NCBI GenBank assembly: GCA_024275815.1 | Contig: JAJRYI010000419.1 | Location: forward strand, 1 to 5,865 | Source: Actinomycetes bacterium | GTDB lineage: Bacteria; Actinomycetota; Acidimicrobiia; Spongiisociales; UBA5794 | Length of the DNA: 5,865 nt | Direction of reading: 5' to 3' | Shown: one piece after another, positions 1 to 5,477 of the stretch | How the letters are laid out: the number at the start of each line of letters is the position of its first letter | Numbering within the stretch: the first letter of the stretch is position 1 | The notes under the pieces: generated by a model | What the model was told of the DNA's origin: nothing | Seen by the model: the letters and a program-made list of their open reading frames with translations, nothing else | Databases searched by the model: none | Made by a program: the position numbers and the translations under genes

Positions 1-940
1 CCACCCCGGCGGCGCGGGTGACCGGTCCGAGGCCGGTCAGGTCGAACTCGTCGGGTAGTGCACCGACGTTCCTCAGCGTCATCACACGAAGCAGGGATCT
101 TCGAGTTGCCTTGATGAGACGCTCGACAGGTTCGACGTCACCGGGACCGACCGTCGCTGCGATGCGGCTCGCGCGCATCGCCAATCGGTCGACACCGGCG
201 ATCTCGAGGGCATCTGCCATCCATTCGAGATGGTGCCTGGCGCGGGCCATCTCGAGATCGCGGATCGGTGTGGGTTCGCACAGTGCCCGGGCGAACACGT
301 CGTCCGGGCCTGCCTCCACGAAACTCGTCGTCGAGACCTCGATCGACTGCGCGACGTCCCCTTGAAGCGAGACACGCAACGCGAGGCCCGGTGGGAACCC
401 CGGGAACCAGGGTCCGATGGTCACCGGCAACTGATCCAGTTCGAGGTTGTCTCGATCGGGGGCTCGCAGCGCGAGCGGCCTTCCATACGGGGTACCACCG
501 GTCATGCCGGTACCTCCGTGTCCGTACGGTCCGACGCCCCGCCACTCCACTGCATCCACGTTGGGAAGAAGCGGTTGCTCGGGAGCGACCGCGCCACTCA
601 GCACGTCGTGGAACAGTCGTCGGATCGTCTCCGCGGCCTCGGTGACATCGCCGCTCACGATGGTCTGGGTAGGTATCACCGATGGTTCGGAGTGTCCCCA
701 GCCCACGGTTACCCGCGGCCCAGCCATCTGATCGTGAACGTGGCTGATGGTGTCCGTGGCGTCGGCGGTGAACGCTCCTGCGATCAACAACACCGATGCA
801 TGCCGCGGGCTTGCCACGATGGTGATGCCTTCGGCGAGCCGTAGCTGGTGCGCCGCGGAGCGGTAGCCACCGCCAACGACTGCGAAGACCGGTACATCAC
901 CGGTCTTCGCCAGATGGGCGAGTCGAGCCTTCAAGCCCAC
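1..940 (-). CDS. Degenerate NuoB-NuoD fusion protein (complex I-like), partial at left edge
   Basis: The - strand frame is open from GTG 940 to the window edge (313 codons, no stop). Residues about 15-115 resemble NuoB: ASPRHASVLLIAGAFT matches ASPRQSDLMVVAGTVT of the NuoB encoded at 3206, and both continue into a 'DQM..P' segment. Residues about 172-313 resemble NuoD: TIGPWFPGFPPGLALRV sits where NuoD has NIGPQHPSTHGVLRL, a helix rich in R, H and E follows, and GLGPVTRAAGV matches the NuoD segment around GPNLRASGV. Between them is a Gly-rich linker (residues 135-153, nine Gly of 19). The NuoB CC pair is replaced by GG, the later N2 cysteines are absent, and the only Cys in the visible part is residue 221. 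No NuoC-like domain is visible. The GTG start overlaps the second nuoA by 10 bases; its Shine-Dalgarno is weak (GAGAAAAG). Family membership is an alignment by eye. Function is unknown; N2-type electron transfer looks impossible. Confidence 0.8.
   Translation of the reverse strand, partial: MGLKARLAHLAKTGDVPVFAVVGGGYRSAAHQLRLAEGITIVASPRHASVLLIAGAFTADATDTISHVHDQMAGPRVTVGWGHSEPSVIPTQTIVSGDVTEAAETIRRLFHDVLSGAVAPEQPLLPNVDAVEWRGVGPYGHGGTGMTGGTPYGRPLALRAPDRDNLELDQLPVTIGPWFPGFPPGLALRVSLQGDVAQSIEVSTTSFVEAGPDDVFARALCEPTPIRDLEMARARHHLEWMADALEIAGVDRLAMRASRIAATVGPGDVEPVERLIKATRRSLLRVMTLRNVGALPDEFDLTGLGPVTRAAGV
882..910 (-). repeat. Perfect 12-bp inverted repeat inside the start of the fusion gene
   Basis: GCGAAGACCGGT (882-893) and ACCGGTCTTCGC (899-910) are exact reverse complements separated by five bases. 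In the - strand transcript this gives a hairpin covering codons 11-20 of the fusion gene, about 30 bases after its start codon. A stem this long, perfect and GC-rich is unlikely to be chance inside coding DNA. It could restrain translation or transcription of the fusion relative to the second nuoA. There is no U-tract, so it is not a classic terminator. Confidence 0.7.
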
Positions 941-1284
941 TCGAAGCTTTTCTCGCGCCAGGCGTACACCATTCCCACCACGAGGATGAGGATGAACATG
1001 AGCATCTCGATCAGTGCCAGGAGCCCTTCTTTGACGAAGACGACTGCCCACGGGTACATGAACACCATCTCCATGTCGAAGGCGAGGAACAGGAGTGCCA
1101 TCGCGTAGTAGCGAATATGGAACCTGTTCCAGGCGTGGAACTCGGGTTCGACGCCACCGGCGAACGGCACCCGTTCGGGGACCGTGAGGTCGCGTTCAGC
1201 AGTGACGGCCCACACCCACTGCGCTACGCCTATTGCGACGAGCGCAGCGAGGAACACCACCAGAGCAGCACCGATGCCTGCCAC
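931..1284 (-). CDS. nuoA: NuoA paralogue (second NADH-quinone oxidoreductase subunit A)
   Basis: This is a 117-residue membrane subunit of the NuoA/ND3 family, close to the usual 115-130 length. Three hydrophobic segments lie at about residues 4-27, 60-83 and 88-108. The second holds the family signature LLFLAFDMEMVFMYPWA with acidic D70 and E72; the third has E93. RYY just before it also matches the NuoA at 2832. In the loop between helices 1 and 2 the usual Y-E-S/C-G motif is replaced by F-A-G-G (residues 41-44), so the conserved glutamate is missing. The GTG start is supported by GAGGAGGA eight bases upstream. It begins 18 bases after the YHS gene stop and its end overlaps the fusion gene, so the three probably share a transcript. 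It may anchor a non-canonical complex I-like assembly rather than replace the other NuoA. Confidence 0.92.
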   Translation of the reverse strand: MAGIGAALVVFLAALVAIGVAQWVWAVTAERDLTVPERVPFAGGVEPEFHAWNRFHIRYYAMALLFLAFDMEMVFMYPWAVVFVKEGLLALIEMLMFILILVVGMVYAWREKSFEWA

Positions 1285-1292
1285 GTTCGATG

Positions 1293-1300
1293 TCCTCCTC
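1293..1300 (-). promoter_or_regulatory. Ribosome binding site for the second nuoA
   Basis: GAGGAGGA on the - strand lies eight bases before GTG 1284. It fixes the GTG as the start, since no ATG lies nearby in this frame. Confidence 0.8.
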
Positions 1301-1302
1301 GG

Positions 1303-1452
1303 TCAGTCGGCGTAGTCCTCTGGGTTCTCGTCGAACTCTTCCTTGCAGTCCATCGAGCAGAAGTAGTAGGTCTTGCCATCGTGCACGCTGGTGCCGACTG
1401 CGTCACTCTCTTCGATGACCATCGCACATACGGGATCTTTGGCCGTAGCCAT
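1303..1452 (-). CDS. Small YHS-domain metal-binding protein
   Basis: This is a 49-residue protein. It has the YHS pattern from end to end: DPVCAM at residues 6-11, then YYFCSMDCKEEF at 29-40, then NPEDY at 43-47. Cys9, Cys32 and Cys36 are the probable metal ligands. The family glycine after the first cysteine (DPVCGM) is alanine here. YHS domains occur in copper and other metal-handling proteins, alone or attached to P-type ATPases; the metal cannot be told from sequence. The ATG at 1452 has AAGGAGG four bases upstream. The stop is followed 18 bases later by the second nuoA on the same strand, which suggests joint expression and possibly a role in assembling or protecting that complex. No signal peptide or membrane segment is present, so it should be cytoplasmic. 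Confidence 0.9.
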   Translation of the reverse strand: MATAKDPVCAMVIEESDAVGTSVHDGKTYYFCSMDCKEEFDENPEDYAD

Positions 1453-1483
1453 GTCGCCTCCTTCGGGTTGGCGGGTTGTGACA

Positions 1484-1500
1484 GCCGCGCTGATCGCGGC
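1484..1500 (-). other. Small hairpin in the leader of the YHS gene
   Basis: GCCGCG (1484-1489) pairs with CGCGGC (1495-1500) around a five-base loop, about 30 bases before the YHS start codon. It may shape the 5' leader. In a GC-rich genome a six-pair stem can arise by chance. Confidence 0.35.
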
Positions 1501-1529
1501 GGTTCGGGCAGGATATCACACACTTGAGT

Positions 1530-1550
1530 GACCCCACCCGGGGTGGGGTC
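1530..1550 (-). terminator. Candidate terminator hairpin after the phosphatase gene
   Basis: GACCCCACC (1530-1538) and GGTGGGGTC (1542-1550) form a perfect nine-pair stem with a three-base loop, 49 bases beyond the phosphatase stop and 77 bases before the YHS start. Outer arms of alternating C-A (1517-1523) and T-G (1551-1557) could extend the structure around an unpaired segment. No U-run follows on either strand, so this is a U-less hairpin at best. It most likely separates the phosphatase transcript from the YHS-nuoA-fusion transcript. The rest of 1453-1599 holds the YHS leader; I could not see a convincing promoter hexamer pair there. Confidence 0.55.
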
Positions 1551-1599
1551 TGTGTGTCGTGGTGACGATCCGTGAGACCCATCGTTGCACGCTAGCGCG

Positions 1600-2694
1600 T
1601 CACCGACGGACGAGGAGCGGAATGAGACGCTCTCGGTCGCTCAGACCACCGTGGTGCCCGATGAGTCGATCGTTACTTCGACGGTGGAAGATGGCGTATC
1701 CGTCGTGTGGGAACAAGACACCGTCGGGGCGACGCTCCTCGAACGTTTCGTGTCTCGGGTCTGGTCCCCACAAGGAAGAGATCTCCTCGTACGGGACCCA
1801 CACTGCGGGGAGGTCTCGTTGCAGGGTTGCACCGTCGCCCTTGACGAAGAGAGCCCGGGCATCACCGTAGAGGGTCCGTCCCTCGTGCTGGGCGGAGGTG
1901 AGTCTCACCTTGTGTGCCTCGTCGACATCCATGTGACCGTGATCTGCCGTTGCGATGAGGGCGACGTCGGACGGCAGTTCGGACACGAGACGCTGCCACA
2001 GGTCGTTGGCCGCTCCGATCGCGACGGTGTAGGCCTGCGAGTCCTGCCCCGAGAGGTGGGCAGCGAAATCGACGTGCGGCACATAGAGGAACACCAGTCG
2101 GTTCGGTTCTGACGCAGCCTCGAGTGTGCGATCGACGGCGTCGTCGAGCGACCCGTAGGGGAGGAACATGGCTCCTCGGTACAGCGACAACGTGAGCGGT
2201 GTTCGATCGAAGTGATCTGGCTGGATCGCCACCGGTTCGACACCTGCGCTCGACATGCGCTCCCACAGGTTCGGTCGCGGGAGGAACGACCGGTGATCCT
2301 GGTCGATCGCTTCACCCCACATGGTCGTCATGTGGATCGTGTTCACGACCGCTCCAACCTGGGGGTTCCACAGCTGGTACGCGATCAACCCGTGGCCGAC
2401 AGGCGGCAAGCCGGTCGCGATCGTCGCCAGGCTCACCGTCGTGGTGGTTGGGAAGGGTGCATCGATGTCTCCGACGTGGGCCGTGGCGAGAGCGCGGCCT
2501 CTGGGGTGATCGAGTTGATGGCTTCCAAGGCCGTCGAAGAGAACGAGGACGGTGGTTTCGCCCGTCGGCATCAGCGCGGCGATATCGTCGTCGAGGCCGG
2601 CTGCGAAGCTGTTCCCGGTCGCCCGTTGCTCGATGTGGGCGATGAGGTTGACGAGACCCTTCCCGTCGTAGCTCGGTGCCGTGATCGATGTCAT
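1600..2694 (-). CDS. Alkaline phosphatase superfamily protein (phosphodiesterase/nucleotide pyrophosphatase type)
   Basis: This is a complete 364-residue protein with the metal and nucleophile motifs of the type I phosphodiesterase/nucleotide pyrophosphatase branch. FDGLG carries D54. FPTTTT (residues 81-86), in an AP-type 'TTTxxSLATIATG' context, holds the threonine nucleophile. D209 and H213 lie in VPHVDFAAH; D251, H252 and H254 in ADHGHMD; H347 and H348 in the C-terminal GHHGG. All expected two-metal ligands therefore appear present. The family hydrolyses phosphate mono- or diesters; the substrate cannot be named. No signal peptide is evident: the N-terminus MTSITAPSYDGKGL is polar, suggesting a cytoplasmic enzyme. 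The ATG at 2694 has no clear Shine-Dalgarno, so it may be poorly initiated or nearly leaderless. It is divergent from the nuo operon by 137 bases and is probably not functionally tied to it. Confidence 0.9.
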   Translation of the reverse strand: MTSITAPSYDGKGLVNLIAHIEQRATGNSFAAGLDDDIAALMPTGETTVLVLFDGLGSHQLDHPRGRALATAHVGDIDAPFPTTTTVSLATIATGLPPVGHGLIAYQLWNPQVGAVVNTIHMTTMWGEAIDQDHRSFLPRPNLWERMSSAGVEPVAIQPDHFDRTPLTLSLYRGAMFLPYGSLDDAVDRTLEAASEPNRLVFLYVPHVDFAAHLSGQDSQAYTVAIGAANDLWQRLVSELPSDVALIATADHGHMDVDEAHKVRLTSAQHEGRTLYGDARALFVKGDGATLQRDLPAVWVPYEEISSLWGPDPRHETFEERRPDGVLFPHDGYAIFHRRSNDRLIGHHGGLSDRERLIPLLVRR

Positions 2695-2732
2695 GGACAG
2701 ACGCTACCGGACATAGGGGGGCTCGGATCGTC

Positions 2733-2745
2733 TTGCCGAGGGCAA
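2733..2745. repeat. Short inverted repeat in the divergent intergenic region
   Basis: TTGCC (2733-2737) and GGCAA (2741-2745) are inverted around GAG, six bases upstream of the candidate nuo -35 box. The position suits an operator, but five-base arms are weak evidence. Confidence 0.3.
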
Positions 2746-2750
2746 AGAAG

Positions 2751-2780
2751 TTGGTTGTGGGACCGTGGCACCCCTACAAT
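2751..2780 (+). promoter_or_regulatory. Candidate sigma-70-type promoter of the nuoABCDH operon
   Basis: TTGGTT (2751-2756) and TACAAT (2775-2780) are separated by 18 bases, about 50 bases before the nuoA start. The -10 box matches five of six consensus bases and the -35 box three. It is the best hexamer pair I found in the 137-base gap between the phosphatase and nuoA. I found no convincing promoter for the phosphatase on the opposite strand; TATGTC near 2712-2717 is a weak -10 guess. Confidence 0.5.
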
Positions 2781-2818
2781 CGCCTCCCGTTGGCGGCTCT
2801 TGCAGCCGGGAGAGGCTC

Positions 2819-2824
2819 GAAGGG
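2819..2824 (+). promoter_or_regulatory. Ribosome binding site deciding the nuoA start
   Basis: GAAGGG lies seven bases before GTG 2832. This favours the GTG over the in-frame upstream ATG at 2688, which overlaps the phosphatase start and would put a non-family extension on NuoA. Confidence 0.65.
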
Positions 2825-2831
2825 TTTCGGG

Positions 2832-3215
2832 GTGCTCAATCAGTACTACGGCGACTACGTCACCGTTGCAGTCTTCATCGCAATCGGCGCGCTGCTGGTC
2901 GGCGGTGCCGTCGGTGCGTCGAAGCTACTCGCCCCCAAGGCACCCGGGGGTTTGAAGGACGTTCCGTACGAATCCGGGATCGAGCCGGTTCTCGGCGGAT
3001 GGAGCCAGAGCCACATCCGCTACTACGTCTTCGCACTCCTTTTCCTCATCTTCGACGTCGAGGCCGTGTTCATATTCCCGTGGGCGATGCAACTCGAGTT
3101 CTTCGACTCGGTCGGGATGGGCGTGTTCGCTCTGGTCGAGATGTTCATCTTCATCGGCATGCTGCTCGTCGGTCTCGTGTACGCCATCCGGAAGGGCGTC
3201 CTACGGTGGGAGTGA
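2832..3215 (+). CDS. nuoA: NADH-quinone oxidoreductase subunit A
   Basis: This is a 127-residue membrane subunit of complex I. It has three predicted helices at about residues 9-33, 62-83 and 96-119. The loop motif YESG (46-49) is intact, as is the second-helix signature FDVEAVFIFPW with D75 and E77; E103 lies in helix 3. The loop after helix 1 normally lies against subunits B, D and H near the quinone cavity. The frame is open back to an ATG at 2688, but the extra 48 residues lack family resemblance and would overlap the divergent promoter region. GTG 2832 with its Shine-Dalgarno gives the usual NuoA length. The stop overlaps the nuoB start. It is the canonical counterpart of the paralogue at 931-1284. 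Confidence 0.93.
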   Translation: MLNQYYGDYVTVAVFIAIGALLVGGAVGASKLLAPKAPGGLKDVPYESGIEPVLGGWSQSHIRYYVFALLFLIFDVEAVFIFPWAMQLEFFDSVGMGVFALVEMFIFIGMLLVGLVYAIRKGVLRWE

Positions 3216-3691
3216 TCGAGAAGTTCGGGGCACCCAAGCCCCTGTCATGGCTCTTGAACTGGTCCCGCAAGTACTCGTTGTGGTACTTCCAGTTCGGGCT
3301 GGCATGCTGTGCCATCGAAGTGATGGCGGTCGCCGGTCCCCGCTACGACTTCATGCGCTTCGGCATCGTGCCTCTACCAGCCTCGCCGCGACAGTCCGAC
3401 CTCATGGTCGTTGCAGGCACCGTCACCGACAAGATGGCCCCAGCAGTGAAGCGTCTCTACGATCAGATGCCGGAGCCCAAGTACGTGATCTCCATGGGAT
3501 CGTGCTCGAACACCGGTGGTCCGTACTGGGATTCGTACTCGGTGACGAAGGGTGTTGATCAGATCATGCCGGTCGACATCTACGTCCCGGGTTGTCCGCC
3601 TCGGCCCGAAGCGTTGCTCGAAGGGATCATCCTGCTCCAGGACAAGATCACGAACGAGAACGTCCAGGAGAAGTGGAGGGGGGATCGATGA
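3206..3691 (+). CDS. nuoB: NADH-quinone oxidoreductase subunit B (cluster N2 subunit)
   Basis: This is a 161-residue protein carrying the terminal [4Fe-4S] cluster N2 that hands electrons to quinone. All four ligands are visible: adjacent C34-C35 in FGLACCAIEVM, C100 in SMGSCSNTGG, and C130 in VPGCPPRPEAL. The ASPRQSDLMVVAG stretch (59-71) is typical. Start choice: GTG 3206 (MGVIEKFG) has GAAGGG nine bases upstream. GTG 3212, two codons on, gives a GTGA overlap with the nuoA stop and is a reasonable alternative. The frame is open further upstream, but that part is the out-of-frame shadow of nuoA. The stop overlaps the nuoC ATG as ATGA. It should sit in the peripheral arm against NuoD. Confidence 0.95.
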   Translation: MGVIEKFGAPKPLSWLLNWSRKYSLWYFQFGLACCAIEVMAVAGPRYDFMRFGIVPLPASPRQSDLMVVAGTVTDKMAPAVKRLYDQMPEPKYVISMGSCSNTGGPYWDSYSVTKGVDQIMPVDIYVPGCPPRPEALLEGIILLQDKITNENVQEKWRGDR

Positions 3692-4296
3692 CCGACACTC
3701 CCGCCACCACCGACGCCGACAACGTGGATGAAGCACCCGACGCACTCACCGAGTACGCAGCAGGGTTCGCCGAGCGCTACGACGCCGAGGGGTTCACCGT
3801 CGAGTTCGACACGATCAGGGTCTTCGTCGATCGCTCCAGGTGGGTCGAGACCATCGTTGCTGCGCGGGAGGAACTGCCGTTCTTCTCATGGCTGTCGGCC
3901 ATCGACTGGTCTGCAACGACGGAGGTCGGTGAGGGCGTCGACGACCCTGATACGCTCGAGGAACGTTTCGAGGTCCTGTGCCGTCTCTCATCCGTCGAGA
4001 ACGCCGATGCCGTGAACTTCGTCACGACGATTCCAAAGGACGACGCGGTGATCGACTCCCTCGCCCCACACATCGGAGGCGCGGCGTGGCACGAGCGCGA
4101 AGCACACGAGATGTTCGGGATCGGTTTCACCGGCAACGACAACCTCGCACCGCTCTACCTCCCGGACGACTTCATCGGCAACCCGCTCCTGAAGTCCTTC
4201 CCCCTGATCGCCCGCGAGGTCAAGCCGTGGCCGGGTGACGTCGACGTCGAGCCCATGCCTGCCAAGGAAGAGGCAGACGAGGGGGGTGAGTCGTGA
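3688..4296 (+). CDS. nuoC: NADH-quinone oxidoreductase subunit C
   Basis: This is a 202-residue, 30-kDa-family subunit of the complex I connecting module. It packs against NuoD and has no cofactor of its own. The family signature W-x-E-R-E-x-x-x-M-F-G-I is visible at residues 134-145, followed by LYLPDDFIGNPLLKSFPL (156-173). The first 20 residues are acidic and low in complexity, as in many actinobacterial NuoC proteins, and the C-terminal tail (189-202) is again Glu/Asp/Gly-rich. The start is ATG 3688, with GGAGG eight bases upstream, overlapping the nuoB stop. NuoC and NuoD are separate genes here, unlike the enterobacterial NuoCD fusion; the join is a GTGA overlap. Confidence 0.94.
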   Translation: MTDTPATTDADNVDEAPDALTEYAAGFAERYDAEGFTVEFDTIRVFVDRSRWVETIVAAREELPFFSWLSAIDWSATTEVGEGVDDPDTLEERFEVLCRLSSVENADAVNFVTTIPKDDAVIDSLAPHIGGAAWHEREAHEMFGIGFTGNDNLAPLYLPDDFIGNPLLKSFPLIAREVKPWPGDVDVEPMPAKEEADEGGES

Positions 4297-5477
4297 CCTC
4301 TCGAGAGTTGATGCACCGCTCCGAGACCGCCGTCTCCGTCGAGCTCCAGACACCCGACATGACCCTCAACATCGGCCCACAGCACCCTTCGACGCACGGC
4401 GTGCTGAGATTGATCGCAAAGGTCGATGGTGAGCGTGTCCGGGAGGTCGAGCCCGTCATCGGGTACATGCACCGCGGGTACGAGAAGATCTCCGAAGTGC
4501 GCACCTACGCTCAGATCACGGCGCTCGTGAACAGGATCGATTGGGTCTCTGGCTTCGCGAACGAGGTCCCGTTCATTCTCGGCGTCGAGAAGCTCATGGG
4601 CATCGAGGCGCCCGAGCGAGCACAGTGGATTCGCCTCATCCTGTCGGAACTGGCCCGGATATCGTCACACCTCGTCTTCATGTCGTCGTACCCCCTCGAA
4701 CTCGGAGCGACGACTCCCTTGATGCACACACTGCGAGAACGTGAGCACATCCTCGAACTCATCGAGGACGTCACGGGGGGACGCTTCCACCCCAACTTCA
4801 ACCGTGTCGGGGGCGTCAAACCGAACTACGGCGGAGGATCGACGACGAAGAAACAATCGATGGACCTGCCCGCAGGCTTTTTCGAACGCACCGCAGCCGC
4901 GATGGACCGCATGGAGTCGATCTGCGACGACCTGGACCTTCTCGTCACCGGCAACGAGTTCATCAAGATGCGTACGGTCGGCGTCGGTGTCATCCCCGGT
5001 GACAAAGCGATCGAGTACGGCCTGTCTGGACCCAACTTACGGGCCTCGGGGGTTGCCTACGATCTGCGCAAAGCCGACAGTTACCTCACGTACGACCAGG
5101 TCGATTTCGACGTGGTGACCAGGCCCGACGGCGACTGCTACGACAGGTACGTCGTCCGCCAGGACGAGATCCGTGAGTCCGTCAAGATCATCAGACAGGC
5201 GATCGACAAGATCCCATCGGGTCCGCTCCAGGCGAAGGTCCCACGCATCCTCAAAGCTCCCAAGGGGCAGGTCTATACGAGGGCCGAGAACCCGAAGGGC
5301 GAGTTCGGCTACTACATCGTGTCTGAAGGCGGCAAGATGCCGTACCGGCTCAAGATCCGTTCGACGTCGTTCTCGAACCTGACGATCCTCCCGTGGGTCC
5401 TCCAGGATCAGCTCGTTCCCGACCTCGTCGCCATCCTCGGATCACTCGACTTCGTCCTTGGGGATGTGGACCGATGA
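4293..5477 (+). CDS. nuoD: NadH-quinone oxidoreductase subunit D (49-kDa subunit)
   Basis: This is a full-length 394-residue protein that forms the quinone-reduction site with NuoB. NIGPQHPSTHGVLRL (residues 26-40) gives H31 and H35; H35 aligns with the quinone-binding His38 of Thermus Nqo4. Later markers are SELARISSHLVF (118-129), NRVGGVK (170-176), GPNLRASGV, GEFGYYIVS, and the family C-terminus GSLDFVLGDVDR. Two oddities are visible. The residue aligned with quinone-binding Tyr87 of Thermus is Trp84 (RIDWVSGF). A Gly/Ser/Lys-rich insert of about 14 residues (177-190) follows GGVK, where Thermus goes straight on to DLP. The GTG start overlaps the nuoC stop, with GAGGGGGG six bases upstream. 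The stop overlaps the nuoH ATG as ATGA. Confidence 0.95.
   Translation: MTSRELMHRSETAVSVELQTPDMTLNIGPQHPSTHGVLRLIAKVDGERVREVEPVIGYMHRGYEKISEVRTYAQITALVNRIDWVSGFANEVPFILGVEKLMGIEAPERAQWIRLILSELARISSHLVFMSSYPLELGATTPLMHTLREREHILELIEDVTGGRFHPNFNRVGGVKPNYGGGSTTKKQSMDLPAGFFERTAAAMDRMESICDDLDLLVTGNEFIKMRTVGVGVIPGDKAIEYGLSGPNLRASGVAYDLRKADSYLTYDQVDFDVVTRPDGDCYDRYVVRQDEIRESVKIIRQAIDKIPSGPLQAKVPRILKAPKGQVYTRAENPKGEFGYYIVSEGGKMPYRLKIRSTSFSNLTILPWVLQDQLVPDLVAILGSLDFVLGDVDR

Noticed and set aside
490..513. GGTACC repeated twice with an ACCGG/CCGGT inner pair
   Set aside because: It falls in the Gly/Thr-rich linker coding region (GGT, ACC, GGC codons), so codon content explains it.
138..545. A 135-codon - strand open frame
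   Set aside because: It is a different frame over the same fusion gene; its arginine-rich translation is typical of an off-frame shadow in GC-rich DNA.
230..844. A 204-codon + strand open frame
   Set aside because: It is antisense to the NuoB-NuoD fusion gene, its translation is rich in R, G, H and C with no recognisable motif, and the - strand frame shows clear family similarity.
1230..1523. A 97-codon - strand open frame over the YHS gene
   Set aside because: It is off-frame to the YHS protein, whose motif and ribosome site identify the coding frame.
1585..2112. A 175-codon + strand open frame
   Set aside because: It lies opposite the phosphatase gene, whose complete set of metal-binding motifs shows the - strand to be coding.
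2688..2831. An N-terminal extension of nuoA from ATG 2688
   Set aside because: It adds 48 non-family residues across the divergent promoter region, while GTG 2832 has a Shine-Dalgarno and gives the normal NuoA length.
2212..2955. A 247-codon + strand open frame
   Set aside because: It spans the phosphatase antisense, the promoter region and the nuoA start out of frame; no family features are seen.
2765..3205. A long upstream extension of the nuoB frame
   Set aside because: It is the arginine-rich shadow of nuoA in another frame; NuoB similarity begins only around 3206-3212.
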